The notes under the pieces were generated by a model. The model was not told the origin of the DNA, searched no databases, and worked only from the letters and a program-made list of their open reading frames with translations. A stretch of DNA of 64,000 bases from Methylobacterium sp. Leaf91. Lineage in GTDB: Bacteria; Pseudomonadota; Alphaproteobacteria; Rhizobiales; Beijerinckiaceae. A program made the position numbers and the translations under genes. Position 1 is the first letter of the stretch. Each line of letters begins with the position of its first letter. Positions 53,438-62,764 of this stretch are shown piece after piece. The stretch lies in the NCBI RefSeq assembly GCF_001422815.1, contig NZ_LMMP01000012.1, positions 303,433 through 367,432 of the forward strand, written 5' to 3'.

Positions 53438-55834
53438 CTACCAGCGGTAGGTGACGGAGCCCGTCACGCGGCGGCCTTCGCCGTAATTGCAGCCGACGAA
53501 ATTGACCTGTTGCGAGCAGGTGCCGACATAGACGCGGTCCGTGATGTTGTTGGCCGCCACCTGGAAGCGCCAGTTCTCGTATGTGTAACGGAGCGATGCG
53601 TCGAAGAGGACGTAGTCCGGCACGCGGATGTTGTTCTGGGGATCGCCGAACGATTCCCCGATGTAGCGGACACCGCCGCCGATCCCGAGTCCGCGGAACA
53701 TGCCGGTCTGGATCGTGTAATCCAGCCAGGTCGCGGCAGTGAAGTTCGGCACCTGGATCGGCCGCTTCCCAACCGCGCTGGGATTGCCGTCCGGCGCATT
53801 GTCCTTCGTCACTTCGGCCTGCAGGACCGTGAATGACGAGATGAGCTTCAGGCCGTCGAGGAGGTCCACGGTGGCCTCGCTCTCGAAGCCTTTCACCTCG
53901 ACTTCGCCGTTCTGATAGAAGGCCTGCTGCAACGGATCGCTGGGGTTAAAGAACAAGGCGTTGGTCTTCTTCGTATTGAACACGGAGAAAAGAACCGATG
54001 TGGCTTGGCCCGGCGGCTGGAACTTCACGCCGGCCTCGATGGTCTCGCCGATCTCGGGCTTGGCCGGGGTTATGTTGTAGGTGAGCGGCACCGCACCGAT
54101 GCCGGGCACGACCGCGATCGTGCTGTTCTGGAGGAAGACCGGCAACACATTGAACGAGCGCGCGGCCGAGACATAAGGCGTCAGGCCGTTGTCGAAAAGA
54201 TACGAGAGCCCGACCCGGCCGCTATAGGATTGCGCGTCCTGGTTCGCGCCGAAGCTCGTGGGAATGCCGTTCGGGAACGGGACGGCGTTGAGCATTTGGC
54301 GCACGGTATCGATGACCGGGTTCTGAGCATCGGTCTTCGTCGTCACCCAATCGTAGCGGGCGTTCATGCTGAGCAGCCAGCGATCGTAGAACTTGACCTG
54401 ATCCTGAGCGTAGACGCCGACTTGCTCCTGCTGCAACCGTGACAGGAGGGAGCGCGGAAGTTGCGCGACGGGTTGGCCGTAGACCGGATTGAGGATGTTG
54501 AGCGGGCCGACGAACGGGCCGATCCCGAGCAGGCCGAAGCTCGTACCGCCGTACTGGTCGCTCTTGTTGTTGATCTTGCTGTAATCGACCCCGAGCAGCG
54601 CGGTGTTCTTGATGTTGCCGAACTGCGCATCGTGCTGGAGCTGGGTATCGACGGTGAAGACGCCGTAATCCTCAAGCCAGGTCTGAGCCTCGCGGGTGAC
54701 GGTGTTGGGCATCGCCGGATTGGTGACGCCCGTGGAGTAGATCGCGTTGTAGTCGGTCGAGGCATGGGCGTAGCGCAGGTTCTGGCGCACGGTCCAATGG
54801 TCGTCGAACCGGTGTGAGAACTGGTAGCCGCCCTCGAAATGCTCGGCGAGGAAGCGCGAGAAGCCCGGCTCCCCGAGGAAGCGGCTGCGCATTTCCGACT
54901 TATTGGGATTACTGCCCCGGGTGTATTCGCGAGGGATGGCACGGAACGTGTCGCCGGTGCGGTCTCTCTGATAATTGCCGAGCACCGTCAGGCTGGTATC
55001 CGCCGAAGGCGCGAAGGTCACCGCGGGCGCGATGTAGATTCGGTCCAGCGGCGTGTAATCCACTTGCGTGCCGCCTTCGCGCAGCAGGCCGGTGATCCGG
55101 TAGAGGATCGTCTTCTCAGGGTTGAGCGGGCCGCTCAGGTCGAAGCCGAACTGCTTGCGGTTGAAGCTGCCATAGGAACTAAAGATTTCCCGCAGCGGCT
55201 CGACCGTCGGCTTCTTGGTGATGAAGTTGACGAGGCCCCCCGGATCGTTGAGCCCGAAAAGGCCCGAGGTCGGGCCGCGCAGCACGTCGATGCGCTCCAC
55301 GCCGTAGGGCTCGATCGGGAAGCCGGAAAAGCTCGTCTGTGGCAGACGCATCCCGTCCTTGTAGATGCCGCGCTGAGTCTGGTCGAAGCCACGGATGATC
55401 AGCTGGTCGAAGCGGCCATCCTGCCCCTGGGGCGACGCGAGGATGCCGGCGCTGTAGGCGAGCGCATCCGCCAGGTTCTCTGCGCCGCGATCCTCGAGCT
55501 GCTTCTGCGTAACCACGGACACCGACTGGGGAATCTCCCGCAGGGTCGCGTTGGTCTTCGTTCCCGACATGCTCCTGGGCACGACGTAGGAATTGGCGGC
55601 CGTCACGCCACCTCCATTGCCGCCTCCCGAACCATTTCCGGAGCCCTGCACCGATAAGGTATCGAGCTGCACCGCCGCCGTGCCGCCCGGAGCGGCTTGG
55701 GCGAAGGCTTCCCCGCTCCACAGGGCGGGAACCATGGCGAGCAGCGCCACGGTCGAGACGCCGGCGAGGCAGCGCATGCCACTCACGGCTTTGTGAGAGA
55801 ACGTGCCAGAAGAGAGCAACATGCCATCAGACAT
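53438..55834 (-). CDS. TonB-dependent siderophore receptor
   Basis: A 798-aa ferric-siderophore receptor of the FhuA/FpvA class. Signal peptide about 20-45 (LAGVSTVALLAMVPALWSGE, cut near AFA). The TonB box region is VQLDTLSVQG. The plug has REIPQSVSVVTQKQLEDRGA and GVERIDVLRGPTSGLFGLND, and the barrel ends with YGEGRRVTGSVTYRW. Start MSDGMLLSSGTF is chosen; 41 more codons are open upstream without signal-peptide logic. It lies downstream of the fhuB-type permease gene on the same strand and ends at a strong terminator. Confidence 0.92.
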   Translation of the reverse strand: MSDGMLLSSGTFSHKAVSGMRCLAGVSTVALLAMVPALWSGEAFAQAAPGGTAAVQLDTLSVQGSGNGSGGGNGGGVTAANSYVVPRSMSGTKTNATLREIPQSVSVVTQKQLEDRGAENLADALAYSAGILASPQGQDGRFDQLIIRGFDQTQRGIYKDGMRLPQTSFSGFPIEPYGVERIDVLRGPTSGLFGLNDPGGLVNFITKKPTVEPLREIFSSYGSFNRKQFGFDLSGPLNPEKTILYRITGLLREGGTQVDYTPLDRIYIAPAVTFAPSADTSLTVLGNYQRDRTGDTFRAIPREYTRGSNPNKSEMRSRFLGEPGFSRFLAEHFEGGYQFSHRFDDHWTVRQNLRYAHASTDYNAIYSTGVTNPAMPNTVTREAQTWLEDYGVFTVDTQLQHDAQFGNIKNTALLGVDYSKINNKSDQYGGTSFGLLGIGPFVGPLNILNPVYGQPVAQLPRSLLSRLQQEQVGVYAQDQVKFYDRWLLSMNARYDWVTTKTDAQNPVIDTVRQMLNAVPFPNGIPTSFGANQDAQSYSGRVGLSYLFDNGLTPYVSAARSFNVLPVFLQNSTIAVVPGIGAVPLTYNITPAKPEIGETIEAGVKFQPPGQATSVLFSVFNTKKTNALFFNPSDPLQQAFYQNGEVEVKGFESEATVDLLDGLKLISSFTVLQAEVTKDNAPDGNPSAVGKRPIQVPNFTAATWLDYTIQTGMFRGLGIGGGVRYIGESFGDPQNNIRVPDYVLFDASLRYTYENWRFQVAANNITDRVYVGTCSQQVNFVGCNYGEGRRVTGSVTYRW

Positions 55835-56085
55835 AGGGAAGACCTTGATCGTCGGAAATACGGCGCAGACCTGATTGGTAAAGAACGAGATTTCCCTGTC
55901 GATGCATCGCGTAGAACGATTCAAAAACAAGATCGGGTCTCGACAAGACGAATCCACACGGCGTCTTTGTCAGCAAGTCAAAGTTGAGATTTAATGACAA
56001 AAGTTGCGGCGGCGTTGCCTAAGAAACACAACCCTTCTTTGGAACAATTCAATTCAAGCGCCGCAAAAAACTTGTCGAAAGACGA

Positions 56086-58149
56086 TCAACGGCGGGCCAA
56101 CAGCCACATCAGGAACGGCCCGCCGACGAGGGTCGCCACCAATCCGGCGGGAAGCTGGTAGGGGAAGAACGCCATCCGTCCGACGAAATCCGCCGCGACC
56201 ATGATCAGCGCCCCTGCGATGGCCGCACCGGCGAGTTGCGGCGCGGCCCGGGTCAGGCCCGCCAAGCGCGCCACCTGCGGCCCGACGAGGCCGACGAAGC
56301 TCAACGGCCCCGCCACCAAGGTCGCCGCGGTGGTGAGGATCGCCGCCAAGGCCAGGATGACGAGACGGCTGCGGCGCAGGCCGAGCCCCAGCGAGCGGCC
56401 CGTCGGAGCGCCGAGGGGAAGCAGCTCGAGCCAGCGGGTCAGGGCGGGAAGGCAGGCGCCTCCGAGGACGAGGATGGCGATGGCAGCGACGGCATCCTCC
56501 GGCGCCACCCGCGCCGTGGACCCCGCCGTCCACCCGAGCAGCATCACCACGGAGGGATCGCCGCTGATCATCAGGATGGTGAGGAGGGCGCCGAACCCGG
56601 TGGTGAGGCCGATGCCGGCCAGCAGCATCTGCTCGGGCACGGTGTCGGCACGGCGGCCGAGGCTCGCGATGGCCAGGAGGGTCGCGAGGGCCCCGAGGCT
56701 GCCGGCGACGAGCAGCGCCATCCGGTCCGGCGTGCCGAGGACGATCGTGACGGCGACGAGGCCGAGGGCGGCCCCGGAACTGATCCCGAGCACTTCGGGG
56801 CTCGCCAGGGGATTGCCGGTGAGCCGCTGCAGCAGGGTGCCGGCGATGGCCAGCATCGCGCCGGCCGCGAGCGAGGCGGCGATACGGGGCAGGCGCCAGG
56901 GAAGCAGTTCTTCGAGGCCGGCCCCGAGGCTCCAGTGCCAGCCGGCCGTGTCGCGGCCGAGGGTCAGCGCGACGAAGACGAGGAGGGCCAGCGACACCGC
57001 TCCGACCAGGATCAGGCGCCAGGGTCGTGCGAGCCGCGCCGAGGCTCCGCCCGCCGGGCGATGCAGCGCGCCGACGCCACGCAGGCGCGGCAGCAGCCAG
57101 AGCAGCATCGGCACGCCGACGAGGGAGGCCAGCGCCCCCGTCGGCACCTGTGCGATGGGGGCGAGCGCCAGGACCACGGAATCGGTGAGCCAGATCAGGG
57201 CGGCCCCGAGCAGGGGCGCGGCGATGAGACGGGCGCGCAGCGTGCGCGTGCCGGTGAGGCGGACGAGGATCGGCGCGGCGAACCCAACGAAACCGATGAC
57301 GCCCACCCCCGCCACCACGAAGCCGCCGAGCGCCACCGCGACGGCCACGGCGAGGAACCGGACCCGGCCGAGGGAGAGCCCGAGGCTCTTCGCGTTCGCC
57401 TCGTCGAGGTCGAGCAATGCGAGCGGCCTCGCCATCAGCGCCACCAGAAGGGCGGCGACGGCGAGGCGGGGCGCGAGATAGGCCGGCGCGCTCCAATCGT
57501 TCATAGCGAGCGAGCCCGCCCCCCAGACGAACAGGCCGAACAGCCGCTCCTGGTGCAGGATCACGAGGAGGGTCTGGATCGCCCCGCAATAGAGCTCGAC
57601 CACGAGCCCGGCCAGCAGCAGCCCCAGGGGCGCGAAGCCCTTGGCACGCCCCAACGCGAAGACCGCCAGCACCGCCAGGGCGGAGCCGGTGAGCGCCACG
57701 GCCTCCCGGCCCTGCGAGAAGAGGCCGGGCGCGAACAGCGAGGCCAGGGCCAAGGCGAGCTGCGCCCCGGCCGAGATGCCCAGCGTCGAGGGCGAAGCGA
57801 GGGGATTGCGCAGCACCTGCTGCAGCACCAGCCCCGACAAAGCGAGGGCGGCGCCGGCGAGCCATGCGGTGACGATCCGCGGTAGCACGCTCTCATGCAG
57901 GATGACCTGCGCGATGTCGGTCCAGTCGGGACTCCACAAGGCTTTCAGCGCGAGGCCGAGCGGCATGTCGGCCGTGAGCGTGCGCAGGGTGAGGAGCCCG
58001 GCCACGAGGGCCACCGCGCCGATGAGGAGCCATGTTCCGCCGATCCGCGAGCGGCGCGGCGCGGGGGCGGCCAAGCCTAGTTCAGCCAAGTTTGGTTCAG
58101 CCGAGCCCGATTCCCCCAAGCCCGATCCGGCCAGTTTCGCATCAGCCAC
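56086..58149 (-). CDS. fhuB: Fused siderophore ABC permease (FhuB-type)
   Basis: A 687-aa protein of two fused FecCD-family permease halves, each of about ten helices: first half about 35-350 (LNPLAxPSTLGIS type block RNPLASPSTLGISAGAQLAL), second half about 370-685 (TGNPLASPEVLGISSGAALG; GPLSFVGLVGPQVARLAG). This double-length form is typical of FhuB for hydroxamate siderophores. The N-terminus (residues 1-30) is a low-complexity Ala/Gly/Glu/Leu stretch. It overlaps the binding-protein gene by 8 bp. No ATPase gene (fhuC) is adjacent in this window. Confidence 0.92.
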   Translation of the reverse strand: MADAKLAGSGLGESGSAEPNLAELGLAAPAPRRSRIGGTWLLIGAVALVAGLLTLRTLTADMPLGLALKALWSPDWTDIAQVILHESVLPRIVTAWLAGAALALSGLVLQQVLRNPLASPSTLGISAGAQLALALASLFAPGLFSQGREAVALTGSALAVLAVFALGRAKGFAPLGLLLAGLVVELYCGAIQTLLVILHQERLFGLFVWGAGSLAMNDWSAPAYLAPRLAVAALLVALMARPLALLDLDEANAKSLGLSLGRVRFLAVAVAVALGGFVVAGVGVIGFVGFAAPILVRLTGTRTLRARLIAAPLLGAALIWLTDSVVLALAPIAQVPTGALASLVGVPMLLWLLPRLRGVGALHRPAGGASARLARPWRLILVGAVSLALLVFVALTLGRDTAGWHWSLGAGLEELLPWRLPRIAASLAAGAMLAIAGTLLQRLTGNPLASPEVLGISSGAALGLVAVTIVLGTPDRMALLVAGSLGALATLLAIASLGRRADTVPEQMLLAGIGLTTGFGALLTILMISGDPSVVMLLGWTAGSTARVAPEDAVAAIAILVLGGACLPALTRWLELLPLGAPTGRSLGLGLRRSRLVILALAAILTTAATLVAGPLSFVGLVGPQVARLAGLTRAAPQLAGAAIAGALIMVAADFVGRMAFFPYQLPAGLVATLVGGPFLMWLLARR

Positions 58150-59038
58150 GGGGGCAATCCCGCTTGGAGAGATCGGTCATCAGTTCCGCGAAGCGCGCGA
58201 TGGCCGGCAGCCCACCGTAGAACCAGACCGGCGGCACGACGTCGACATGGTGCTCGCGCACCGCCGGCAGCGTCTGCCAGAGCCGGCTTCCGGCCAGCGC
58301 CTTGGCCGCATCCGACCGGATCGGCCCGACATGGACCATGCGGGCATCGGCCGGACCGGTGGCGAGCTGCTCGATCCCCACCGCCGTGAAGCCGGATGCG
58401 TTGCTGGCGCCGGTCCAGGCATTCTCGATGCGGAGGCGGTCGAGCACGGTCTGGAACAGGCTGGTGCGGCCGTAGACCACGATGTTGCGGTGATCGACGA
58501 TCCAGACGAGGTAGGTCGGGTGCCTCTCGGCCGGGCAGGCGCTCGCCGCCGCGTCGGTGAGGATCGCCTCGGTGCGTGCCTCTAGGGCCTTGGCTTCATC
58601 GACGCGGCCAAGACGCAGAGCGATGCGCATGGTCTCCGCCTTCGCCCGCTCGTAGGGATCGCCCCCGGCATTGGCGATGGAGACCGCTTCCGTCGGGGCG
58701 ATGCGCGACAGGAAGCTGCCCTGCGTCGCCACCTGGATCGGGTTGGCGAGGATGAGGTCCGGCTTGAGGCTCGCCAGCACTTCGAGGTTGGGCTCCACGA
58801 CGAGGCCGAGATCGACCACGCCCTCGGGGAGCGCCGGCTCCACCACGGTGCGGTTGTAGTTCTCGGGCTGCGTCACCGCGATCGGCACGATGCCGAGGCC
58901 GAGGAGGAGTTCCACCGCGCTCCAGTCCAGGGCCGCGACGCGCGGCTGCGCGGGCATCTTTTTCTCCGCGCGCGCGGGCAGACAGGCCAGCACGAAGAAG
59001 CAGGCCGCCAAGCCGACAACGGCCCTTCTAGCGCGCAT
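58142..59038 (-). CDS. Siderophore ABC transporter substrate-binding protein (FhuD-type)
   Basis: A 298-aa periplasmic binding protein of the helical-backbone class. Signal sequence AVVGLAACFFVLACLPARAE. The domain has PRVAALDWSAVELLLGLGIV, then VDLGLVVEPNLEVLASLKPD and LILANPIQVA. DARMVHVGPIRSDAAKALAG lies near the end. Start MRARRAVVG is chosen because the frame further upstream lies within the MFS gene. It overlaps fhuB (8 bp) and the MFS gene (11 bp), so all are in one operon. Confidence 0.88.
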   Translation of the reverse strand: MRARRAVVGLAACFFVLACLPARAEKKMPAQPRVAALDWSAVELLLGLGIVPIAVTQPENYNRTVVEPALPEGVVDLGLVVEPNLEVLASLKPDLILANPIQVATQGSFLSRIAPTEAVSIANAGGDPYERAKAETMRIALRLGRVDEAKALEARTEAILTDAAASACPAERHPTYLVWIVDHRNIVVYGRTSLFQTVLDRLRIENAWTGASNASGFTAVGIEQLATGPADARMVHVGPIRSDAAKALAGSRLWQTLPAVREHHVDVVPPVWFYGGLPAIARFAELMTDLSKRDCPRG

Positions 59039-60317
59039 CGACGGCAGCCAGGGCGAGATCGCCGGCCTTCCTTTTCGCCTCCGGAGCGAGGCTCGCATCC
59101 CGCAGGGCGGGCGTGAGTGCCGCAATGGCGGCGGTGGCGGCGAGGCACAGGCCGCCGCCTGCCGCCATGGCGATCCGCGCCGAGGCGAGATGGGCTGTGG
59201 TGCCCGCCTGCATCCCCCCCAGAGCCGGGCCGATCGTCTCCTCCAGCACCCACAGGCTCGACACCCGGCCGAGCATCGCGTCCGGCGTCGCGCGCTGGAT
59301 CAGGGCCGCGCGCAGGATGCCGGCGAGGCTCGCGGCGGCGCCGAGGGCGGCAAGGCAGAACAGGGCGGGAGCCATGCCCTCACTGAAGCCCAGCGCGATG
59401 CAGGCGCAGGCCCAGACAGCGACGCAGGCTACGAGCCAACGCCCGGCGAACGGGCTCGCGCCGGCCCGGCCCGAGGCCAGTGCGCCGAAGAGCGCGCCGA
59501 CCGAAGGGGCGGCATAGAGCAGGCCGATACTGTCGGGCCCTCCGCCGAGCCCATGCGTCGCGAGTTCGGGCAGCAGCACGTAGGGCACGGCGAAGACCAG
59601 GGCGACGAGATCGACGAGGAGCAGGCTCAGCACCAGGGGCGAGCGGGCGATGTAGCGCAGGCCCCCCATGAAGCCGGCCTCGTCGGCGGCGAGCACGGGA
59701 AGGGGCGCTCCAGCGGACGGGCCGGCCAGCGGCGGCAGCGGAGGTAGGAACCCGAGCACGATCGGCGTGATGCCGGAGATGAGCGCGACAACGCCGTAGC
59801 AGGCGACGAGCCCCGCGCCGGCGGTGATCGCCCCGGCCAGGAACGGCCCGGCAATGGCGCCCGCCTGCGCCGCGACGGCGGTGAGCGCGGCGGCCCCCGA
59901 CAGGTGCTCGCGCCCGACGAGGGCCGGGGTCGCGGCCATGATCGCCGGCATGCCGAAGCCGAAGGTCGAGCCGCCGACTACGGCCGCCGCGTAGATCGGC
60001 CAGACCATCGGGGCCGCGAGGGCGGCGTTGGCCATGAGGATCAGGATGGTGAGGAGATGCGCCGTGCGCGACCAGACCATGACCGCGCGGCGGTCGTAAC
60101 TGTCGGCGAGCCAGCCGCCGACGATGAGCGCCAGCGCCATCGATCCCGCGACGGCCGCGTTGAGGAACGCCACCTGCAGCGACGAAGCGGTCAGCGCGTA
60201 CATCTGCAGGCTCACGGCGACGCCGAGCACCCCGAAGGCGAGGAACGAGGCGGCCCGCGCCGCATAGAGCAGCTGGAACCCGCGGCTCGCCCGCAGGGGA
60301 GACAGGTCGAGCATCAT
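59028..60317 (-). CDS. MFS siderophore exporter (EntS-like)
   Basis: A 429-aa major-facilitator protein with about 12 helices. The EntS-like motif is GGWLADSYDRRAVMVWSRTA after helix 2, and the central loop is followed by GGLRYIARSPLVLSLLLVDL, typical of enterobactin-exporter relatives. Its place between the siderophore-interacting protein and the binding protein supports release of the siderophore made by the NRPS at the right edge; the function is inferred. The first two codons are both Met. Confidence 0.87.
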   Translation of the reverse strand: MMLDLSPLRASRGFQLLYAARAASFLAFGVLGVAVSLQMYALTASSLQVAFLNAAVAGSMALALIVGGWLADSYDRRAVMVWSRTAHLLTILILMANAALAAPMVWPIYAAAVVGGSTFGFGMPAIMAATPALVGREHLSGAAALTAVAAQAGAIAGPFLAGAITAGAGLVACYGVVALISGITPIVLGFLPPLPPLAGPSAGAPLPVLAADEAGFMGGLRYIARSPLVLSLLLVDLVALVFAVPYVLLPELATHGLGGGPDSIGLLYAAPSVGALFGALASGRAGASPFAGRWLVACVAVWACACIALGFSEGMAPALFCLAALGAAASLAGILRAALIQRATPDAMLGRVSSLWVLEETIGPALGGMQAGTTAHLASARIAMAAGGGLCLAATAAIAALTPALRDASLAPEAKRKAGDLALAAVDAR

Positions 60318-60358
60318 GGAATCATGCCGCCTCGGATGACGCTCTTTGACATCACGCT

Positions 60359-61426
60359 TCAATCCTCGTCCTTGGCGTCTTCGTCGGCGCCGCGCCGCCA
60401 ATAGGCCACGGCGAGATGCTGGTCACGGGTGAGGCCACAGGTCTTGCGCCAATGCGCCCGCAGGGCCTTGAACGCATCGAATTCCGAGCCGGCCCAGGCG
60501 AAGACCGTGCGATCCTGCGGGAACGGGATCGCCCGGACCGCATCCGCCAGGAGCGTGGTCGTGCCGGGCGGTGCGCTGTTGCGGTGGAGCCAGCGCAGCT
60601 CCACCCCCTCGGGCCGGTCGAGCGCCTGCTCGTCGGCCGGCCCATCGACCTCGATCACCGCGACCCCGCCGACATGGCCCGGCAACCGCCCGAGGATGCG
60701 ACCGATGGCCGGCAGGCCGGTCTCGTCGGCGGCGAGACAATACCACTCCGCCGCGCCGACGCTGCGGCCGCCGGGGCCGAGCAGCCCGACCACGTCCCCG
60801 ACCTTGGCGCGTTTCGCGAAGGACGCGCCGGGACCGGCGTCGTGATGCATGACGAAGTCGATGTCGATCTCGCCCGCAGCCGCGTCGATGCGACGGATCG
60901 TATAGGTCCGCATGGAGGGCGCGCCGTCGCCCTGCGGCCAGACCGGGATGCCGTCGATTCCCGGCACGGGCCATTGCGGCGGATGGCCGGCGGGCGGGAT
61001 GATGACATGCACATGCATGTCGAACGCGTCGTAGCGGGCCAGGTCCGCGCCGATGAAGGTGACCCTGCGCATATGCGGCGTGAGATCGACGACGCGCCGG
61101 ACCGTCACCTCGCGCAGGCTCGGAATGGTCTCGTCGGCGCAGCCGTCGCCGGTCCAGACGATGGAGGCGTCCGTCGCGCCGGGAAGCTCCTGCAGATGCG
61201 AGGCGAGCATGAACTTGACGACGGCGAGGGAGGTCTCGTCGGCGGCCTCCGCCTTGAGGGCGAGCAGGCCTTCGGCGGCGACGAGGGTTCCGGTCCCGAC
61301 GTCGAAATCGACCCGGCCGCGTCCCGGCTCGTGAAGCACGGGGATGTCGTGTTCGAGGAAATGCTCGCACAGATCCGCGATGTAGCGCCCGGCATCGGCG
61401 AGGCGGACCTGGGCTTCGGAAGCCAT
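60359..61426 (-). CDS. Siderophore-interacting protein (ViuB/SIP reductase) with N-terminal DUF2218
   Basis: A 355-aa protein. Residues about 5-95 are DUF2218-like (AGRYIADLCEHFLEHDIPVL; GTGTLVAAEGLLALKAEAAD). The rest is the SIP family: the FAD-binding region (RTYTIRRIDAAAGEIDIDFV then MHHDAGPGASFAKRAKVGDV) and the NAD(P)H-binding part (FAWAGSEFDAFKALRAHWRK; HLAVAYWRRGADED). Such proteins reduce ferric siderophores in the cytoplasm to free the iron. It is the first gene of the import/export operon, separated by 41 bp from the MFS gene. Confidence 0.92.
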   Translation of the reverse strand: MASEAQVRLADAGRYIADLCEHFLEHDIPVLHEPGRGRVDFDVGTGTLVAAEGLLALKAEAADETSLAVVKFMLASHLQELPGATDASIVWTGDGCADETIPSLREVTVRRVVDLTPHMRRVTFIGADLARYDAFDMHVHVIIPPAGHPPQWPVPGIDGIPVWPQGDGAPSMRTYTIRRIDAAAGEIDIDFVMHHDAGPGASFAKRAKVGDVVGLLGPGGRSVGAAEWYCLAADETGLPAIGRILGRLPGHVGGVAVIEVDGPADEQALDRPEGVELRWLHRNSAPPGTTTLLADAVRAIPFPQDRTVFAWAGSEFDAFKALRAHWRKTCGLTRDQHLAVAYWRRGADEDAKDED

Positions 61427-61961
61427 GGCTATCACGAGATGTTCTCCACGAGAGCGGGGCGAGATGAGGCCGAGCCTCGATTTGATCGATGACCGTAAAG
61501 GACTGAGCAACGCAAGGCAGCGCTTGAATATTCCGACACCTTCATCGGCTCAAACCACCATGTATAGTATCGATCTCGACCCGGATCATAAGCATGATAC
61601 TCGGACCTGTATTTGATTCACGCCATGCCCACAACCCAGGGATGAGCTTGGGGCGATCGGGCTCTCCGCATCTCCGGTGTCGGTGTGCCTTCAAGGCAGG
61701 GGATGCTGCGAGCCTGACGGAGCGCCGTTCGAACCGGGCGGGTAGAGATCCGGTCGACCTGCCATGTCGAGGTAAATCTTTCCAGTCGCATCTATATCCG
61801 GTACGGATTTTCATCATTCCATTTGCAAGATAAATCCGTTCTCTACTAAGATATGGACAAACCGAAATGAAACCCCATATTCTTGGGCGTTCGCAGCCTG
61901 AACCGATCGATACTCTTGCTGCATAAAGCCTTATTTTTATGAGACTCTTCTTGGAGAATGC
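61427..61961. other. Divergent control region of siderophore genes
   Basis: 535 bp between the SIP operon and the GNAT gene; GC is low around 61540-61620 and 61780-61950. It should hold both iron-regulated promoters. I could not find a convincing Irr, RirA or Fur operator by eye. No gene is recognised in it. Confidence 0.5.
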
Positions 61962-62744
61962 ATGACGGGAATCGCCTTTCGCGAGATGCTCGACGCCCAT
62001 TGCCTGATGCAGTCGGGCTGTTACGTCTCGGATGTCGAAACCGCGCCCGATGGCGGACGCTACCTCTGGTCCGCCGCCATTCCGGAACCGGGCTTCAATG
62101 TCGGCGTGGAGACCACCGATCTGTCCTGGGTCCGGGCGGCTTCCGCGAAACGCGAACGCCTGCCGGCCCTTCTCGTCACCGAGGACCGGAACCGCGACAG
62201 GCTCGGAACCCATCCCGACCTGCAGGCCGCCTTCCCGACGCGCTGGATGGTCGGCGACTGCAGGCAGGCGCAGACGCCGGTCATGCCGGGCGGGCTGACC
62301 CTCACGGCGGAGGCGAAGGCCGCGCCCGGCGAGGCGTATCTGTCGGTCTGTCGCGGCCTCTACGACGACGAGGGCGTGAACGCGATCGCCGAGGCGGTGT
62401 TCCTGCCGGTGCTGCGGGAGGCCCGGCCGGTCGAGGGGGTGGAGGCGCATCATCTCACGGTGAGCGAGGACGGCGTCCCGGTCGCCTGCGCCTCGCTCTA
62501 CCGCTCGGGAGGCCTCGCGGGCCTCTACAATGTCGGCAGTCTCGCGAGCCGCCGCGGGCGCGGTCTCGGCGCCCTGGTCACGCGGGCGGCGATCGAGACG
62601 GCGAGACGAGAGGGCGCCGAGACGGTGATGCTGCAATGCGTGGCCGGCGGCCATGTGGAGCGGCTCTATGCCGGCCTCGGCTTCACCGCGGCGGCGAGCC
62701 CGACGCTGATGGTGTTCTCGCATGGCGACGCGTCCGCGGAATGA
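61962..62744 (+). CDS. GNAT-family N-acetyltransferase of the siderophore locus
   Basis: A 260-aa protein whose C-terminal half is a GNAT domain: VACASLYRSGGLAGLYNVGS, then LASRRGRGLGALVTRAAIET (acetyl-CoA loop RRGRGLG) and HVERLYAGLGFTAAASPTLM. The N-terminal half (about 1-120) is less conserved. It lies between the NRPS and the SIP operon, so it may acylate a siderophore precursor such as a hydroxylated amino acid. That is inference; a housekeeping or detoxifying acetyltransferase is possible. A GGAG site precedes the ATG. Confidence 0.82.
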   Translation: MTGIAFREMLDAHCLMQSGCYVSDVETAPDGGRYLWSAAIPEPGFNVGVETTDLSWVRAASAKRERLPALLVTEDRNRDRLGTHPDLQAAFPTRWMVGDCRQAQTPVMPGGLTLTAEAKAAPGEAYLSVCRGLYDDEGVNAIAEAVFLPVLREARPVEGVEAHHLTVSEDGVPVACASLYRSGGLAGLYNVGSLASRRGRGLGALVTRAAIETARREGAETVMLQCVAGGHVERLYAGLGFTAAASPTLMVFSHGDASAE

Positions 62745-62764
62745 CGCGATAGCGGTCTCGCCCC

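Noticed and set aside
61730..61745. GTTCGAACC-like T-loop motif suggesting a tRNA
   Set aside because: Neighbouring bases do not fold into acceptor, D and anticodon arms on either strand.
61427..61961. Fur, Irr or RirA operator in the siderophore control region
   Set aside because: AT-rich patches occur, but none matches the inverted-repeat consensus well enough by eye to be reported.
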